Source: Sipunculus nudus (taxonomy: Eukaryota; Annelida; Sipuncula; Golfingiida; Sipunculidae). Taken from it: a stretch of DNA of 64,000 nucleotides. Under the pieces are notes generated by a model that was not told the origin of the DNA, did no database searches, and saw nothing but the letters and a program-made list of their open reading frames with translations. Made by a program: the position numbers and the translations under genes. Positions 22,260 to 32,509 of this stretch are shown one piece after another (positions within the stretch are counted from its first letter, which is position 1; every line of letters begins with the position of its first letter). The stretch covers positions 20,235,882-20,299,881 of the forward strand of contig CM049317.1 in the NCBI GenBank assembly GCA_026874595.1, in the 5' to 3' direction.

Positions 22260-23190
22260 ACATTCTACAAGCAAAGAAAAACAGACGGTCCGGGTACATG
22301 CTGTGATCCTACTGAACCTTCAAGTAATGTTCGCCTACCAAGTGATCAGATGAATGAGATCTGTGATGAAAACCTTAGAATGTTTGACTGCTATGAGACT
22401 TCGGACGTACATGTGCTCAGGCCTTTACCTTCAACCCAGTCATGCCTGGAACAGGCCAGTGGATCTTTCTGTGAGAACAAACTGATCACATACATACAGA
22501 CTCTGGCATTGTTGCAAAGTACAAAGCATGTTCTCTGAGAGTTATAAGGTACACACTACATCGAAACCAAACTGTACTGGTAGCTTGCAAATAAACTCCG
22601 TAAGGAGGGGATTTCGCTGGAAAGACAGTCACTATAAGAACTGTGATTTTGCTTCACCATACTATGAATTGTTTAACATTATCCATACCGTGAAACCCGT
22701 GCCTAAGAAAGTGAACTTAAACTACACTTGTCATTCAGGTGCAATGCACACCAGTCCATCCAGTCATGTCCGGGCCGTCATATTTGCTGCCGTGAATGCA
22801 CCGGGCTCTCAAGCACAGAGTCTGTAGGAAATGTACTGGGAGATGCGGTTATAAAGGAGAACCTGCAGGACATGCATACTATCAGGGACAATATAAAATC
22901 GCATTAAAGGACCAAACCCCGGTGCAGGCATCAACATGGCAGTGGTTGTACGTTGCAACAACTGCATACAAACAACACACGCAAGTTCTCCCTTTCAGGC
23001 AGCTACACAGGCAGCTACTCAACTCATTGTAGAACATGAAACCCGCAGCAGAAAATAATAAATGTGATAAAAAATAATAAACTATGCCAGACAGCCTAAA
23101 TATTAGCCCACATCTCCAAGAGGCAAATCTCATGCTCGCAGCACCCTTGTCATTGCTCGGCCAACATGGCACCAGATGCTGTTTAAGGTA
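22260..23190 (+). pseudogene. Mutator-like transposase-domain relic
   Basis: Conserved pieces in order but in shifting frames: NKLITYIQTLALLQSTKHV (about 22,480), then from 22,560 PNCTGSLQINSVRRGFRWKD, NCDFASPYYELF and NLNYTCHSGAMHTSP, then NVLGDAVIKENLQDMHTIRD, then FQAATQAATQLIVEHET (about 22,990), then NKLC and CSQHPCHCSANMAPDA (about 23,170). This order matches invertebrate proteins with the Mutator-like transposase domain (Pfam 'Mutator', recalled). Several frameshifts and stops make it a dead relic. No terminal inverted repeats were identified by eye. Confidence 0.65.
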
Positions 23191-24109
23191 AGCTCAGAAT
23201 CCTCTGTGTGCACATACAGACGTGTGCATATAAAAACACTCACTGCACTGGCATGATCATTGACACATAGCAGAAATGCACATATATTGTTTGCAATCCA
23301 TGACCCACACTCACATTCTAAGCAAACACCAGTCGTTATATCACAATCCTTAATTTCTTATTATCAAAGTACAAAAACAAGCTGAATATGATAAAATATG
23401 GTTTAAATTACTTTAAAAGAACAGGGGTACTTTTTTTAACGTATCAATTGTAAAAAAAATAATGACGATAAATGTAAAAAAAATTGTTAAAAATTATTTC
23501 TGAAACCATTACTCAGCAGGAGACGGCGCCATTTGCTAGGTGCACAGGGCCACAGTTATTTGCAAATCCTATAATGAAAGCACATTTCTAGACAGTTTCC
23601 ACATAAATTAGCATTGTTATTACCAGAGTGCATGTAACATGTCAGTTCAGTATCATTACATTCATCCTAGGGGGATGAGATAATAATTTGTCTGGCCAGC
23701 AACATTTCTCTAATGCCAACAGCTGCTCCCCCGCAAATTAAACCCAATCATTTGACATTTAAAATATACATTTGCTCCTTCAGTGATTAATTTGGGTAGT
23801 CTTTGATGTAACGAGTTTATAAACAAAGCCATTCTTGAGTTACTGAAACACTATGGGAACTGCTTTACCTGTTGTAAATTCACATCCAGGTGGCAGGTGG
23901 CAGGTCCAGTCACACTCACTTTGTCATGTCTTAAATGAGGCAAGAACCACCTACATTGTCATCGTTTGTAATGCCACTATATTCCCACAAATCTAGACCG
24001 TAGAATAAAATACATGATTTACAATAGTCATTTATGTCTACATTTATCTGTAAAAAAGTACATCAATCAAAATGTCATAGTTATAACAACTATTGTTCTC
24101 ACCATAATC

Positions 24110-24500
24110 CACTCTCTGGTGTTTATTCTCCAAAAACACAGAAGGTTTGTGGTTTGTTCAGGAGCCATCAGCACCGGCATGAACACTATCAACTCTGCAG
24201 TGACGGCAGCCAATGGAAAACCCCTTGTGACATGTAATTCTCTATCTCAGTAAAAGCTCGCTACTTCTATCATGGTCAGTCTCAACTTTTCAGGATGGAA
24301 TGAAAACAACATGTATTAATAGATCTGAGTTCCTGATAAAACGGCTTTTCATAATGTCACCTTTGTAAAAGCCAATGAAATCAGGGCAAAATCTTGGATC
24401 TAGACTAGATTCTTCATTTACACAACAAACACCCGTGGTTTATTACCGTAAACTAGGAACCTGTGCAAAGGCTGTAAAAGGCAGGTTGACGTCATATATC
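24110..24500 (+). pseudogene. Transposase-relic duplicate B
   Basis: Open at 24,014-24,253 with VCSGAISTGMNTINSAVTAA and on to NSLSQ, then stops. Further fragments (GTCAKAVKGRLTSYIWPD near 24,450) suggest the C-terminal continuation in another frame. The GAI.TGMNTIN pattern resembles the helix that precedes the conserved core in Mutator-like proteins, but identity is uncertain. Homologous to 21,440-21,780. Confidence 0.4.
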
Positions 24501-25054
24501 TGGCCGGATATACTTTTGTTTGAAAAAGTGTTTGTTTTTATATTGATAAAAAAGTTATAATATAATTTTACAAATTATACATTGGGACAACCAAATTTCT
24601 TATATTTTAAAATTATTCAAAAGGGTTTTTCTTGTTCTATCATTTAAGGATCCCTATTTGCTCACAAATGTAAAAAAAAAAGGAATGGCATAAATGCTAT
24701 CCTGAAACCTAATCTGATCACTCATAATTCCATACCCCACATAGAACTTATCTAAGGATACTACATACGATCCGCGATCTAGATTTTCCGGAATAAAGAG
24801 CATGACGCAAAAAACGTCCGCAACCTGGAAACAAGAAAACTGAATATGACCTTCTGTTTTTTATCGTTTTGAATTACTTGAATGTGCAAGGATGGGGTTC
24901 AAATTAGCGTATTCTCAGAGCAACAGCAGGTAAACATCCGTGAACACTTAATGTGTAAATGAAACGGAATAGCAATGTCATATATAAGGTGTGGTTAGGT
25001 TCATATATAAATTGTCCAAACCAAAGGATGTAAGGGCGAAAAGGAGAGACGAAC

Positions 25055-25065
25055 ATATATATATG

Positions 25066-25102
<37 letters not shown>
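25055..25102. repeat. (AT)n microsatellite
   Basis: TA-rich array just left of the detached palindrome-arm copy. Confidence 0.9.
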
Positions 25103-25249
25103 CATACATCTACATATATTTAGTTCTCCTGCAGAAGAAGTGAAAATATCATCCACGTTTTAAAAAATGGCAAAAAGACCTGTATCCTCATCGAGCTTAG
25201 AGGACTGTTCTCACGATATGCGGAGACAGAGTGTTGCTTCCAACATAAT

Positions 25250-25652
25250 CACTCTGATGTTCTGAAGTTCAACCATGGTAATCCAGGAGCACTCGAACAT
25301 CTGTTTTAGAGTAAGTATGTTCGAGATAACACTCTGTCTTCCGCATATGAGTCAAAACGTTTCAAATATTTAATTAAATACTGAGAGCTTAAATTCGTCA
25401 AGATCATACGAAATGGATATCGCAACCATACAGAAGTACAGAACGATATTTTTTTTACAAATGAAGCTTTATATTCTTTAATTTTTAGGATAAAACATTC
25501 AGGGAATAATTGTACAAATAATGATGTAATTATGTTTTTTTTTCAAGGATAACTTTTTTGTCACATTTTCCTTCTTGATATCAGGGTTTCAGTTTAGGGG
25601 ACCTTGTTATGCAAGGTGGGAACAAGATCCTGATACAATACATTTATTGATA

Positions 25653-25708
<56 letters not shown>

Positions 25709-26365
25709 CACTAAACGCAGAGTAATCTGCAGAAAAAAAACGCTTTTATAATGTGGTTACCAAGCTCGATATTTATAGTAATTATTGCTGTCACCACTAT
25801 TTTCAAAATCTACTTAACGGAGAAAGGGTTCCAACTACATTTCCATATTAGAAATGACGTTTTATAAAAACAACGTCTCACATACAAATATTATAACGGA
25901 TATGTCTGTAGCAAAATGTATTAGGTTTTATCCTACGTGAGTCTAATAAGATATTTTATAACTATAATTTTTTTTTATGCTATGACAGAGTGAAGATATT
26001 TAACAAACATCTTTAGAAAAGACACAAGAACGTATTCTTCATTACACTTTTTTGACGGCCGTATAATCAATAATTTGTTATGTTTTTGTGCTTTCAATAT
26101 GTATTACCATTGCCATGCAAGATATATCATGTTTTGTCTCTATTTTCTGTTTTACGGTGCCCTCTTCATGTTTGCCTGATGATGTTAGCAATTAAAAAAT
26201 GGCAGAATACAAGTAACAACAACTAATTAAAGGATCATAAGCACGGGACGAAAAAAGGCCTTTCCATTATAATTATGAAACAAGCAATTAACAATTCCGC
26301 ATCGTTTTTACCACTTATGAAATAAAAACTAGTGCCTCGCTCAGTCGAAGGCACGTACACCGATT
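25250..26365 (+). repeat. Detached third copy of palindrome-arm DNA
   Basis: Co-linear with 53,740-54,745 and, inverted, with 36,480-37,480. Shared anchors are CGCATATGAGTCAAAACGTT, GCAACCATACAGAAGT and the CGCT(C/T)AGTCGA(A/C)GGCACGTA block at 26,335-26,360. In the arms this DNA is the space between divergent type I and type III genes and leads straight into the type III signal-peptide exon. Here it stops about 10 bp before the RAG1-like last exon. An (AT)n array (25,663-25,705) is inserted and absent from the other two. Confidence 0.8.
25650..25705. repeat. (AT)n microsatellite
   Basis: About 25 TA units inside the detached arm copy. Confidence 0.95.
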
Positions 26366-26368
26366 TTT

Positions 26369-26602
26369 TTAGATTTCTAGGTCCATGATTTTCTTCACCT
26401 CCTTCACAAAATCCTTAAATTTCATCATGGCCGGATTGCTAGATGGGCATTTGATCACAACCAGATGTTTGACTATAGCAATATCAGTAAAATGGCAGTC
26501 CTTTATCAAGATGTCATGGTGTTTTTTAACAATTCCAAGCAGGATATGAAGGTATGGAGGGGATACCTTTAAAGATAACATAAAGATATCCCTTGTAGCC
26601 AT
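26369..26602 (-). CDS. C-terminal exon of RAG1-N-terminus-like transposon protein
   Basis: Reads VSPPYLHILLGIVKKHHDIL and on to KKIMDLEI and a TAA stop. The likely exon start is 26,566, after a TTTAAAG acceptor. A PP.LHI.LGI segment is characteristic of the C-terminal third of the invertebrate transposon family whose N-terminus resembles RAG1 (from memory). It follows, in order and strand, the GDHGGGTMKY exon at 26,858-27,052. The intervening 250 bp has no recognisable exon, so a piece of the catalytic region seems missing. Confidence 0.5.
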   Translation of the reverse strand: MATRDIFMLSLKVSPPYLHILLGIVKKHHDILIKDCHFTDIAIVKHLVVIKCPSSNPAMMKFKDFVKEVKKIMDLEI

Positions 26603-26857
26603 ATATATGAACAGTATTGGAGAAACATTTCGTCTTGATCACATATATATATATAATATACTATTATTATCAAAATAATGTCTCTTGATGGCATATGGGT
26701 TATGTATATAAAATGTCTAGTGCAATTTATAATGTTATTTATTTACAGGAAACTGGGCAAAATCAGTTCAGATGAGTAACAGAATCCCTTGATAAAATGA
26801 AGATTGTTAATAAGCAACGTACATATGTGTGAACGTGTACAAGGGTTAATAACTCAC

Positions 26858-27052
26858 CTCCAGGACATCTCGTCTCTGCTTAGTAATACCATCTCTCATT
26901 GTTGCAATAGTTCGCCGTAGATTTTCATGGAAATCTTTAGCCTCAAAGCAGCCAACTACATATGTATTTTGTTTAGCGTTGGGCTTTGCTAGGTTCAGTA
27001 CTTGCAAAGTGTATTTCATTGTACCACCTCCGTGGTCTCCACAAATGAGGGA
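26858..27052 (-). CDS. Core exon of the RAG1-N-terminus-like transposon protein
   Basis: 195 nt, open throughout, between a GCACAG acceptor and a consensus GTGAGT donor. It reads SLICGDHGGGTMKYTLQVLN, then KPN..QNTYVVGCFEAKDFHENL and on to KQRRDVLE. GGD.GGG..K followed by PN..NT and FEAKD..NL is, as I recall, the most conserved block of this invertebrate transposon family. The acidic residues in GDHGG and FEAKD are candidate catalytic or metal-binding positions. No in-frame defect, so this exon could still be coding. Confidence 0.6.
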
Positions 27053-27201
27053 CTGTGCAAATTTTCACGCCAGATGGCGCCTGTGTTACAAGGGTCCCAG
27101 TGCTGGTTCACATGCTGTTACAGCAAGTCGGTTTTATTAGCTGCGGAGATCATTTGTTTTTCCTCGCCCTAACTAATTTGTGATACTTATTTACCAAAGA
27201 A

Positions 27202-27800
27202 ATGGAGGCCAAGTATGAAGACTGGACCCTTGACATGATCAGAAAAGAACTGAAACGGAGAGGAGCTAAAGTTCCAGGGCGGAAGACCGACCGCATTGAA
27301 AGGTAAATATGAGAGGTAAAAGGTGTTTCGACCGCCAAGCGGCAATCAATGTTGATGTGAATAGGTAAATAATGAGCAAGTCTGCCCTATTTTCTCGAAA
27401 AAATAACCTCCTTTGATTTGTAAATTAATAATTATACTTGCAATGAAAAGCATTATGATATCGACGATGAAGATTGTTCATATTAGCTCACAAGTGACAA
27501 TTTTGACTCCATCCAACGTCCGCTGCAACTGAAAGTGCTGAGGTTAGTAAACACGATCCTAACGCCATTGATGGGATGTCATGCGTGATATTAATACAAT
27601 TCATCATATCATTTTTTCATTACTTTGTAAGACTTTTTAATTTTCCCACAGATTGCTGTCCTATGACAGGAACAAGAACTTCGGTTCATCCATATTAAAG
27701 ATGGACCTGCCTCCTTATGATAAACACAAGGATCTGTACACTGGAGTTGTGGTGGGTTTACTTTTTCTTACCAGGGCTCATTCAAAGGAAATTTTATTTT

Positions 27801-27831
<31 letters not shown>

Positions 27832-28146
27832 GATGTTACCAATCATTTAAATCGATGTTTTGTTTTATATTTTCAGATACCAAGAGTGACATAGGCTGCT
27901 GCTAACCAGTACCTGATGCCGTTTGATAAAGGAACTTGGGGGGAAAAAAGAAAAGCTCTGGGAAACAAGCTTTATGAGATATGTCCGCTGGTCTCAAGTT
28001 GATAAGACTACCTACATTAGGGGCAACTGCAAAGCAGGAATGAAAAATAACAGTAACATATAATGTAGACCCGAGTGTAGATAAATGTGGAAATGTCAGG
28101 CAATCTCAATTTGAATGTGCTGCCGGCATGGGTCCATTTGAATACT
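27202..28146 (+). pseudogene. SAP / SWIM zinc-finger type gene fragment (three exons)
   Basis: Exon 1 27,202-27,302 (ATG) reads WTLDMIRKELKRRGAKVPGR, a SAP-motif helix-turn-helix (L..L...L..RG....G.K...). Exon 2 27,652-27,751 joins in phase and reads LLSYDRNKNFGSSILKMDLP. Exon 3 27,877-28,146 ends at a GTAAGT donor and reads IPRVT, a stop, AAANQYLMPFDKG, then after a frameshift VRWSQVDKTTYIRGNCKAGM and, after another stop, QFECAAGMGPFEYC. The last piece resembles a SWIM finger (C.C.AG......C.H) with its first cysteine changed to F. SAP plus SWIM is typical of transposon-borne YqaJ-type invertebrate genes. It lies opposite to, and inside a long intron of, the RAG1-like gene. Confidence 0.6.
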
Positions 28147-28494
28147 GTAAGTATATTCTGTGTCTGCTTTTGAGTTTAGTCCAGTTCTTTCTAACAGGTG
28201 AACTCCGAACTGAGTAAACCTGTGCACAGAAGCTCAGAACCTTTCGTAGGGCAAAGAAATTCACTGGTTCACCGGTCAAAATGGGGCATTTTTTGTTTGG
28301 TTAAATGTCAAAATATGTGGGTAAACCTTTAGATCAAATTGCTTGTGACAGAAGTGTAACACGATTTAATGCAAGGAAACCACAGTATGTTAAAAAGAAA
28401 GGTTACATAGATAAAGTTAGAATATTGTCTGTGACTTTTTCAGCAAAAGAAACAAAAAATGTCCCTCATTCAGTCGGTTGATCGAGCGAATCCC

Positions 28495-29079
28495 TTATTC
28501 AGATATGTCAAACATTAAAGCAAGGTCTTTGTTGGAACAATATTGTCCAAGTTTTATCAATGTTAAAAAAAACTGATTGGGCACAGAAAGCAGCTGACAG
28601 TTCCTCCACCTGTAGTTTAAATCATTAGCTGCTGGGCCCAGAGTGTTCAACAACATGAATCTTGCATAAGTCTCAAGTCCAGTCAGGTGGTGCACAGCAT
28701 CATCATGGTGAGTGTAGTTCTCAATGTTGTAAGGTGGACTGTGAGGGGTCTGTGTGCCAGCTGTCAAAGGTATTCTCTCGGTCTCACAAGTGGGGTTGTG
28801 TTCTGTGTGCTGTGGGAACTCCTCTTCTGTTGTCACCACAACATCATTCCCTACTTCAGGAGCTTCAATCGGCTGATCATCAACACTTTTCAGCCTTTTG
28901 CTTGCTCGCTCAGCCCTCCTCTCAGTTTCTGCAGTGGATTCTTTAGTCCCAAAGACACTTTGCATAGATTCAGGTGTCAGCGGTCTTCTTTGTGGACTTT
29001 CCCCTTCCAAACATATTGTTTCGGTTTTTATATTGTGAGAAAGCATGTGGTTTAATGTTAAAACAGAAAACGTATTCAT
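28495..29079 (-). CDS. N-terminal half of a DDE_Tnp_4-type transposase (HTH_Tnp_4 domain)
   Basis: A 194-codon open frame. The first 110 residues are low complexity and charged. Then comes HLTGLETYARFMLLNTLGPA and, at the C-terminus, QFFLTLIKLGQYCSNKDLAL followed by MFDISE. This is the helix-turn-helix (FL.L.KL......DLA..F.IS) that precedes DDE_Tnp_4 nuclease domains. The frame ends in TAA exactly where the second recognition helix should continue, and no nuclease domain follows downstream. It is a truncated transposase, nested in the RAG1-like gene intron. The two plus-strand open frames overlapping it are shadows. Confidence 0.6.
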   Translation of the reverse strand: MNTFSVLTLNHMLSHNIKTETICLEGESPQRRPLTPESMQSVFGTKESTAETERRAERASKRLKSVDDQPIEAPEVGNDVVVTTEEEFPQHTEHNPTCETERIPLTAGTQTPHSPPYNIENYTHHDDAVHHLTGLETYARFMLLNTLGPAANDLNYRWRNCQLLSVPNQFFLTLIKLGQYCSNKDLALMFDISE

Positions 29080-29154
29080 GTCTGCTTATTTAAAATGTTC
29101 TAGGTAATATATTGTAAGGTGTGGGTTCACATTGTTGCTCAATGAAATGAAATA

Positions 29155-29230
<76 letters not shown>

Positions 29231-29296
29231 AGTGAATGACAGTGCTGTATTATTTTGTTATATTATCAAGAATGTCAAATGAATACACACACATAT

Positions 29297-29358
<62 letters not shown>

Positions 29359-29362
29359 ATAT
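29155..29362. repeat. Two long (AT)n arrays
   Basis: 29,155-29,228 and 29,301-29,362 (interrupted to about 29,362), separated by about 70 bp with a short CACACACAT stretch. Confidence 0.95.
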
Positions 29363-29959
29363 GTTTATAATCATACATATCACAGTGTCTTACATATAAT
29401 ATATATGTAACGGAAAGTAAATATTCAATACTAACGACTTTGAGTTTATTCCTTTATTTACTAAATTATTACATTGGCTCACTCTCACTTAGCATTAATC
29501 ACATAACATATATATTACAAGTTATAGTAGGGGGAAATCAACACTGATGGCTTTGTGTTTATTCTTTATTGAACTAAATTATTCAAAATGACTGATGATA
29601 GATCTGCCTCGGCAATAAGTAACTTACAGTTTGAGAGTACAGCATGTTATTTTTCCCTTCCAAATTGTCAAGATGGCTCCCTCCACGGCTTCAATTTGGC
29701 AAACATCGTGACATGCGAGAGACAAGGGCCATGAAAAGGGTGACGGTGACATCCCCACTAACGGGGTCGATTTATCAGAGAAACAGAAAATGAATACTCG
29801 GCTACGTTTATCTATGTCAAATTTTCCTTCTTATATTTATAATAATATGATTCACCAAAATAAAAAGAAAAACATTAATAATAGTTGGAAAGTCGCAAGT
29901 ATATTGTAAACAAAACGTCAAGCGCTATGAACATCCGGGCACTAGGGACGAAGAGGGAC

Positions 29960-30072
29960 CCTCGCTCATGTGGCGCAGCCCTGTCGGTGACAGTTTCGCA
30001 CACGGACCCTCATTTTAACCCAAATTTCATTTTCCGGCATCTCTCCCGGTTTCCAGACCAATTGATTAGATC
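29960..30072 (-). CDS. Exon of the RAG1-N-terminus-like protein (PENEIWVK block)
   Basis: Acceptor TCTTTTCAG, then SNQLVWKPGEMPENEIWVKM, after which the frame closes. In family members (from memory) an ED/ENEIWVK segment directly precedes the GGD.GG block, here the exon at 26,858-27,052 about 2.9 kb downstream. The donor could lie soon after the WVK codons, but I see no clear GTAAGT. Confidence 0.45.
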
Positions 30073-30245
30073 CTGAAAAGATATGAAATCTATTCATACA
30101 CAGGGCTTAGAAAAAAGTGTCAATATATAAGGGCAGATATGATTAAGAATATATTTAAATATACACCCACAATATAAGTTCATCTTGCACTAATTGGCTT
30201 GTTTCTCAGTAAAATATACAATGATATAAGGGCAAATATAAGTAC

Positions 30246-30469
30246 CTATTATATTCATCTAGTAGTTCTGTACAACACCCGGAATATCCCCATCGTACAC
30301 ATAGGGAGTTTCCTTTTCCACCAAGCCATTCTGGTCTCGTTCCGGGTGCTTATTTTCCAGTTCCACCAACGTCACCAGGTTCCCTTTAAGCTGTTCACCC
30401 ACGCTTTCGTTTCTGGGAGCACGCTCTTTTTGCTCATTCTCCACCTGAACACCTGCCTTTTTCATAAAT
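30246..30469 (-). CDS. Exon of the RAG1-N-terminus-like protein
   Basis: Acceptor ATCTTTCAG and donor GTACTT. Joined in phase to the previous exon it reads HKR-FMKKAGVQVENEQKER and on to ETPYVYDGDIPGVVQN. A one-base deletion near 30,258 then gives a stop; the neighbouring frame reads LLDEYNR up to the donor. Phase agreement across the intron (phase 2 to phase 2) supports a real exon pair. Confidence 0.5.
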
Positions 30470-30570
30470 CTGAAAGATACATTTTTTTTATGTCATTAAT
30501 AGCATGTAAAACTTTAAGCATGAAAATATAATAGAAAATATAGAAAAGTTATTCAGTGAGACGCACATAC

Positions 30571-30830
30571 CTTTTATGCTTTCGCATCTGACCCCAGGTA
30601 AGGCCAAGGCTGGATTTTAATGCCAGACTGGAGTATCTATTCAGATGTAGACCGCTCGGTATCCCTGCTCTCCCACACACATCTCTTCTCGTCTCCTGAC
30701 TGAGCTTTTTCAGTTCAGCAACTTGTTGTAATTTATTTGAATCCCCTGTTGAGCCGGATATGGTTGCTCTAATTTTACCAATTGCCGCGGCTCTCTTCCT
30801 TAGGACTTCATTGGGTGATTTCTCTGTAGA
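30571..30830 (-). CDS. Exon of the RAG1-N-terminus-like protein (basic region)
   Basis: 260 nt, fully open, between an AAAG acceptor and a GTATGTG donor. It reads EVLRKRAAAIGKIRATISGS and ends SSLGLTWGQMRKHKR. Rich in Lys and Arg, as expected of a DNA-binding linker. It lies between the RING-containing exon (31.2-32.0 kb) and the PYVYDGDIPG exon, with matching phase at its 3' end. Confidence 0.5.
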
Positions 30831-31214
30831 CTTTCATACAGGTTTATGTAGCAATATTGGCTGCAAAATTTAAAGTGGTTATATAGTATTTGTTTTCAGG
30901 AAAAAAATACGCCAAAACTACGCCCTTTTTCAGTAGAAAACTTCAGCATTCGCTTTGCCAAGCAGGTAAACAACTTTTGTTTAGCTTGGACTGTTTTTTC
31001 TTGCATGCCCTTGCCCATGCTGTCTGCAAACGTCATCAGCATTATACCTGGAGACGTCTGTACTGCTGCAGTTACAGCTGTTGGTACTAATGTTTCACTC
31101 TCATTTTATTTTTGTTTTTGGTGCTCAGGGTCGGGTACAGGTGTGACTGGTTTAGAAATGGTGTGACATGTTTAAGGAGAGTTTGAGCTGAATATTGAAA
31201 AAATTAGATTCGTT

Positions 31215-31998
31215 CTAAATCCCTGCTTCATCTTTTTCAGATTCGCATGTGTGTTCACTCATGGCTGTTCCAGCTATTTCATTCTTAAATATTTTGCACT
31301 GAAGTTGTAACATTAAAAGTTGCCGCCGAAACCTTTGGTCTGCAAATTTTAGTGAAGTATAGTCTAAGCTGGCTATGCATACCGGACATTTCACACTGTA
31401 AGAAAGAGTTTTACAAAATATATCACTGAGACACTCAGAACAAAAATAGTGACCATATGGCCCTGCTAGAGAATGGGTAGAATATATTTCATCACAGATT
31501 TGACAAATATATAACTATTTTTTTATCAGTCATACTAATTATCAAAGCATTGCTAAATTTCACTTCAGCGGGATGTGAGCTAAAATCAACAATATTTGAT
31601 TTTCTGTGATTGAACATTAGATCATTTGGAATTCTTTTAGGGGCCCCTGGCTTTGTTTTAGAAGGCCTTCCTGTCTTTTGCTGCAAAACAGATTGGTTAC
31701 AAGTAAAGCCATGTACATGTCCTCGTTTATGAGGCTGCCATTTATTATTAACCGCTTGTGCCATTTCATGGTTAGCTAGATTTTTTTTAGCAAAATTTGA
31801 GGAGTCTCATTTATTGTTGATCATCTTGAAATAACATTTTCTACAGAGATGATCAGGATGTATATCAGCCTGAACAAGTGACACATCTATTTCAAAGGTA
31901 TCTACTATCCTCTGCTGGTTATCAGAATATAAAAAGGGCTTGTACTTTGGTTTTTTTATAAGTTTGACAATTGTTTCCACAAACTCTGCAGAGCTGGG
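31215..31998 (-). pseudogene. RAG1-N-terminus-like zinc-binding and RING exon
   Basis: Ordered landmarks as in the N-terminal region of vertebrate RAG1: LCRVCGNNCQTYKK; DTFEIDVSLVQADIHPDHLC followed by RKCYFKM; HEMAQAVNNKWQPHKRGHVH ahead of FTC; a GRPSKTKPGAPKR basic stretch; then a RING-like finger YICQICDEIY, HYFCSECL, VKCPVCIA. The central RING position before GHYFC is Y rather than C. Defects: a shift at an A7 run after the first motif, a TGA after MINNK, and a shift at an A/T run near 31,517. Two defects fall in homopolymers, so sequencing error is possible. I recall an Aplysia transposon reported with a RAG1-like N-terminus (N-RAG-TP); this looks like that family. Confidence 0.62.
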
Positions 31999-32029
31999 CT
32001 AGTGAAAACCTAAAGGTCCATCCATTTTA

Positions 32030-32090
32030 ATATATATATATTTATTTATAAATATTTTATCATTATATATATATATACATATACTCTGAC
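32030..32090. repeat. Interrupted AT-rich array
   Basis: TATATA/TTTAT mixture between the RAG1-like N-terminal exon and the orphan NTF2-like exon. Confidence 0.8.
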
Positions 32091-32368
32091 AGAGTGATTA
32101 ATTGGCCTGCCCAAGGGACACATACCAGTCACATACTGTCCACATCAATTTGTAGGAATGAATTTAAACCTGTACTGCAACAGTCTGTTGTCATGGGGTG
32201 GCCATGTTGATGCATGTTTAGTGTATTGTTTAGCGACATTTAACTTTGTTCGTCAGGTTATAAACATAAAGCTCTGAGCTTTTAAATGCGATTTCGTGCC
32301 GTTAAGAGCCAATGAAGGAAAGGCGACTTGTACGGCGCCGCTTTGATCCACAAATGCTATCCTTCCAG

Positions 32369-32509
32369 GTGACGAAGAAACGTACATTACTCTGAAAGCC
32401 AATATCTTCCTCACGTGCTTCAGGAAGCAAAATGGGGCAAATCTCAGAACTATATACGTGCAGGAAAGTTTTTTCATGCCTCCTGGACAACATTTAATTC
32501 AGGGCAAAG
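32369..32509 (+). CDS. Orphan NTF2-like exon 2 (type IV)
   Basis: Exactly 141 nt, as in type I exon 2, with acceptor TCCTTCCAG, donor GTGGGT and phase 1 on both sides. It reads GDEETYITLKANIFLTCFRK, then NLRTIYVQESFFMPPGQHLI and QGKG. The PPG..L.QGKG signature is clear and the frame is open. I could not find a first exon upstream, nor exons 3 and 4 between here and 34.8 kb, so it is either a lone duplicated exon or the 5' part of a gene whose remaining exons are too diverged to see. Confidence 0.6.

Noticed and set aside
28662-29055. Two plus-strand frames (94 and 122 codons)
   Set aside because: Antisense shadows of the HTH_Tnp_4 frame on the minus strand.
31960-31998. Alternative continuous frame across the RAG1-like N-terminus (SPSSAEFVETIVKLIKK)
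   Set aside because: It avoids the frameshift but loses the CR.CG motif, which matches RAG1 in sequence and spacing; kept as a caveat to the call.
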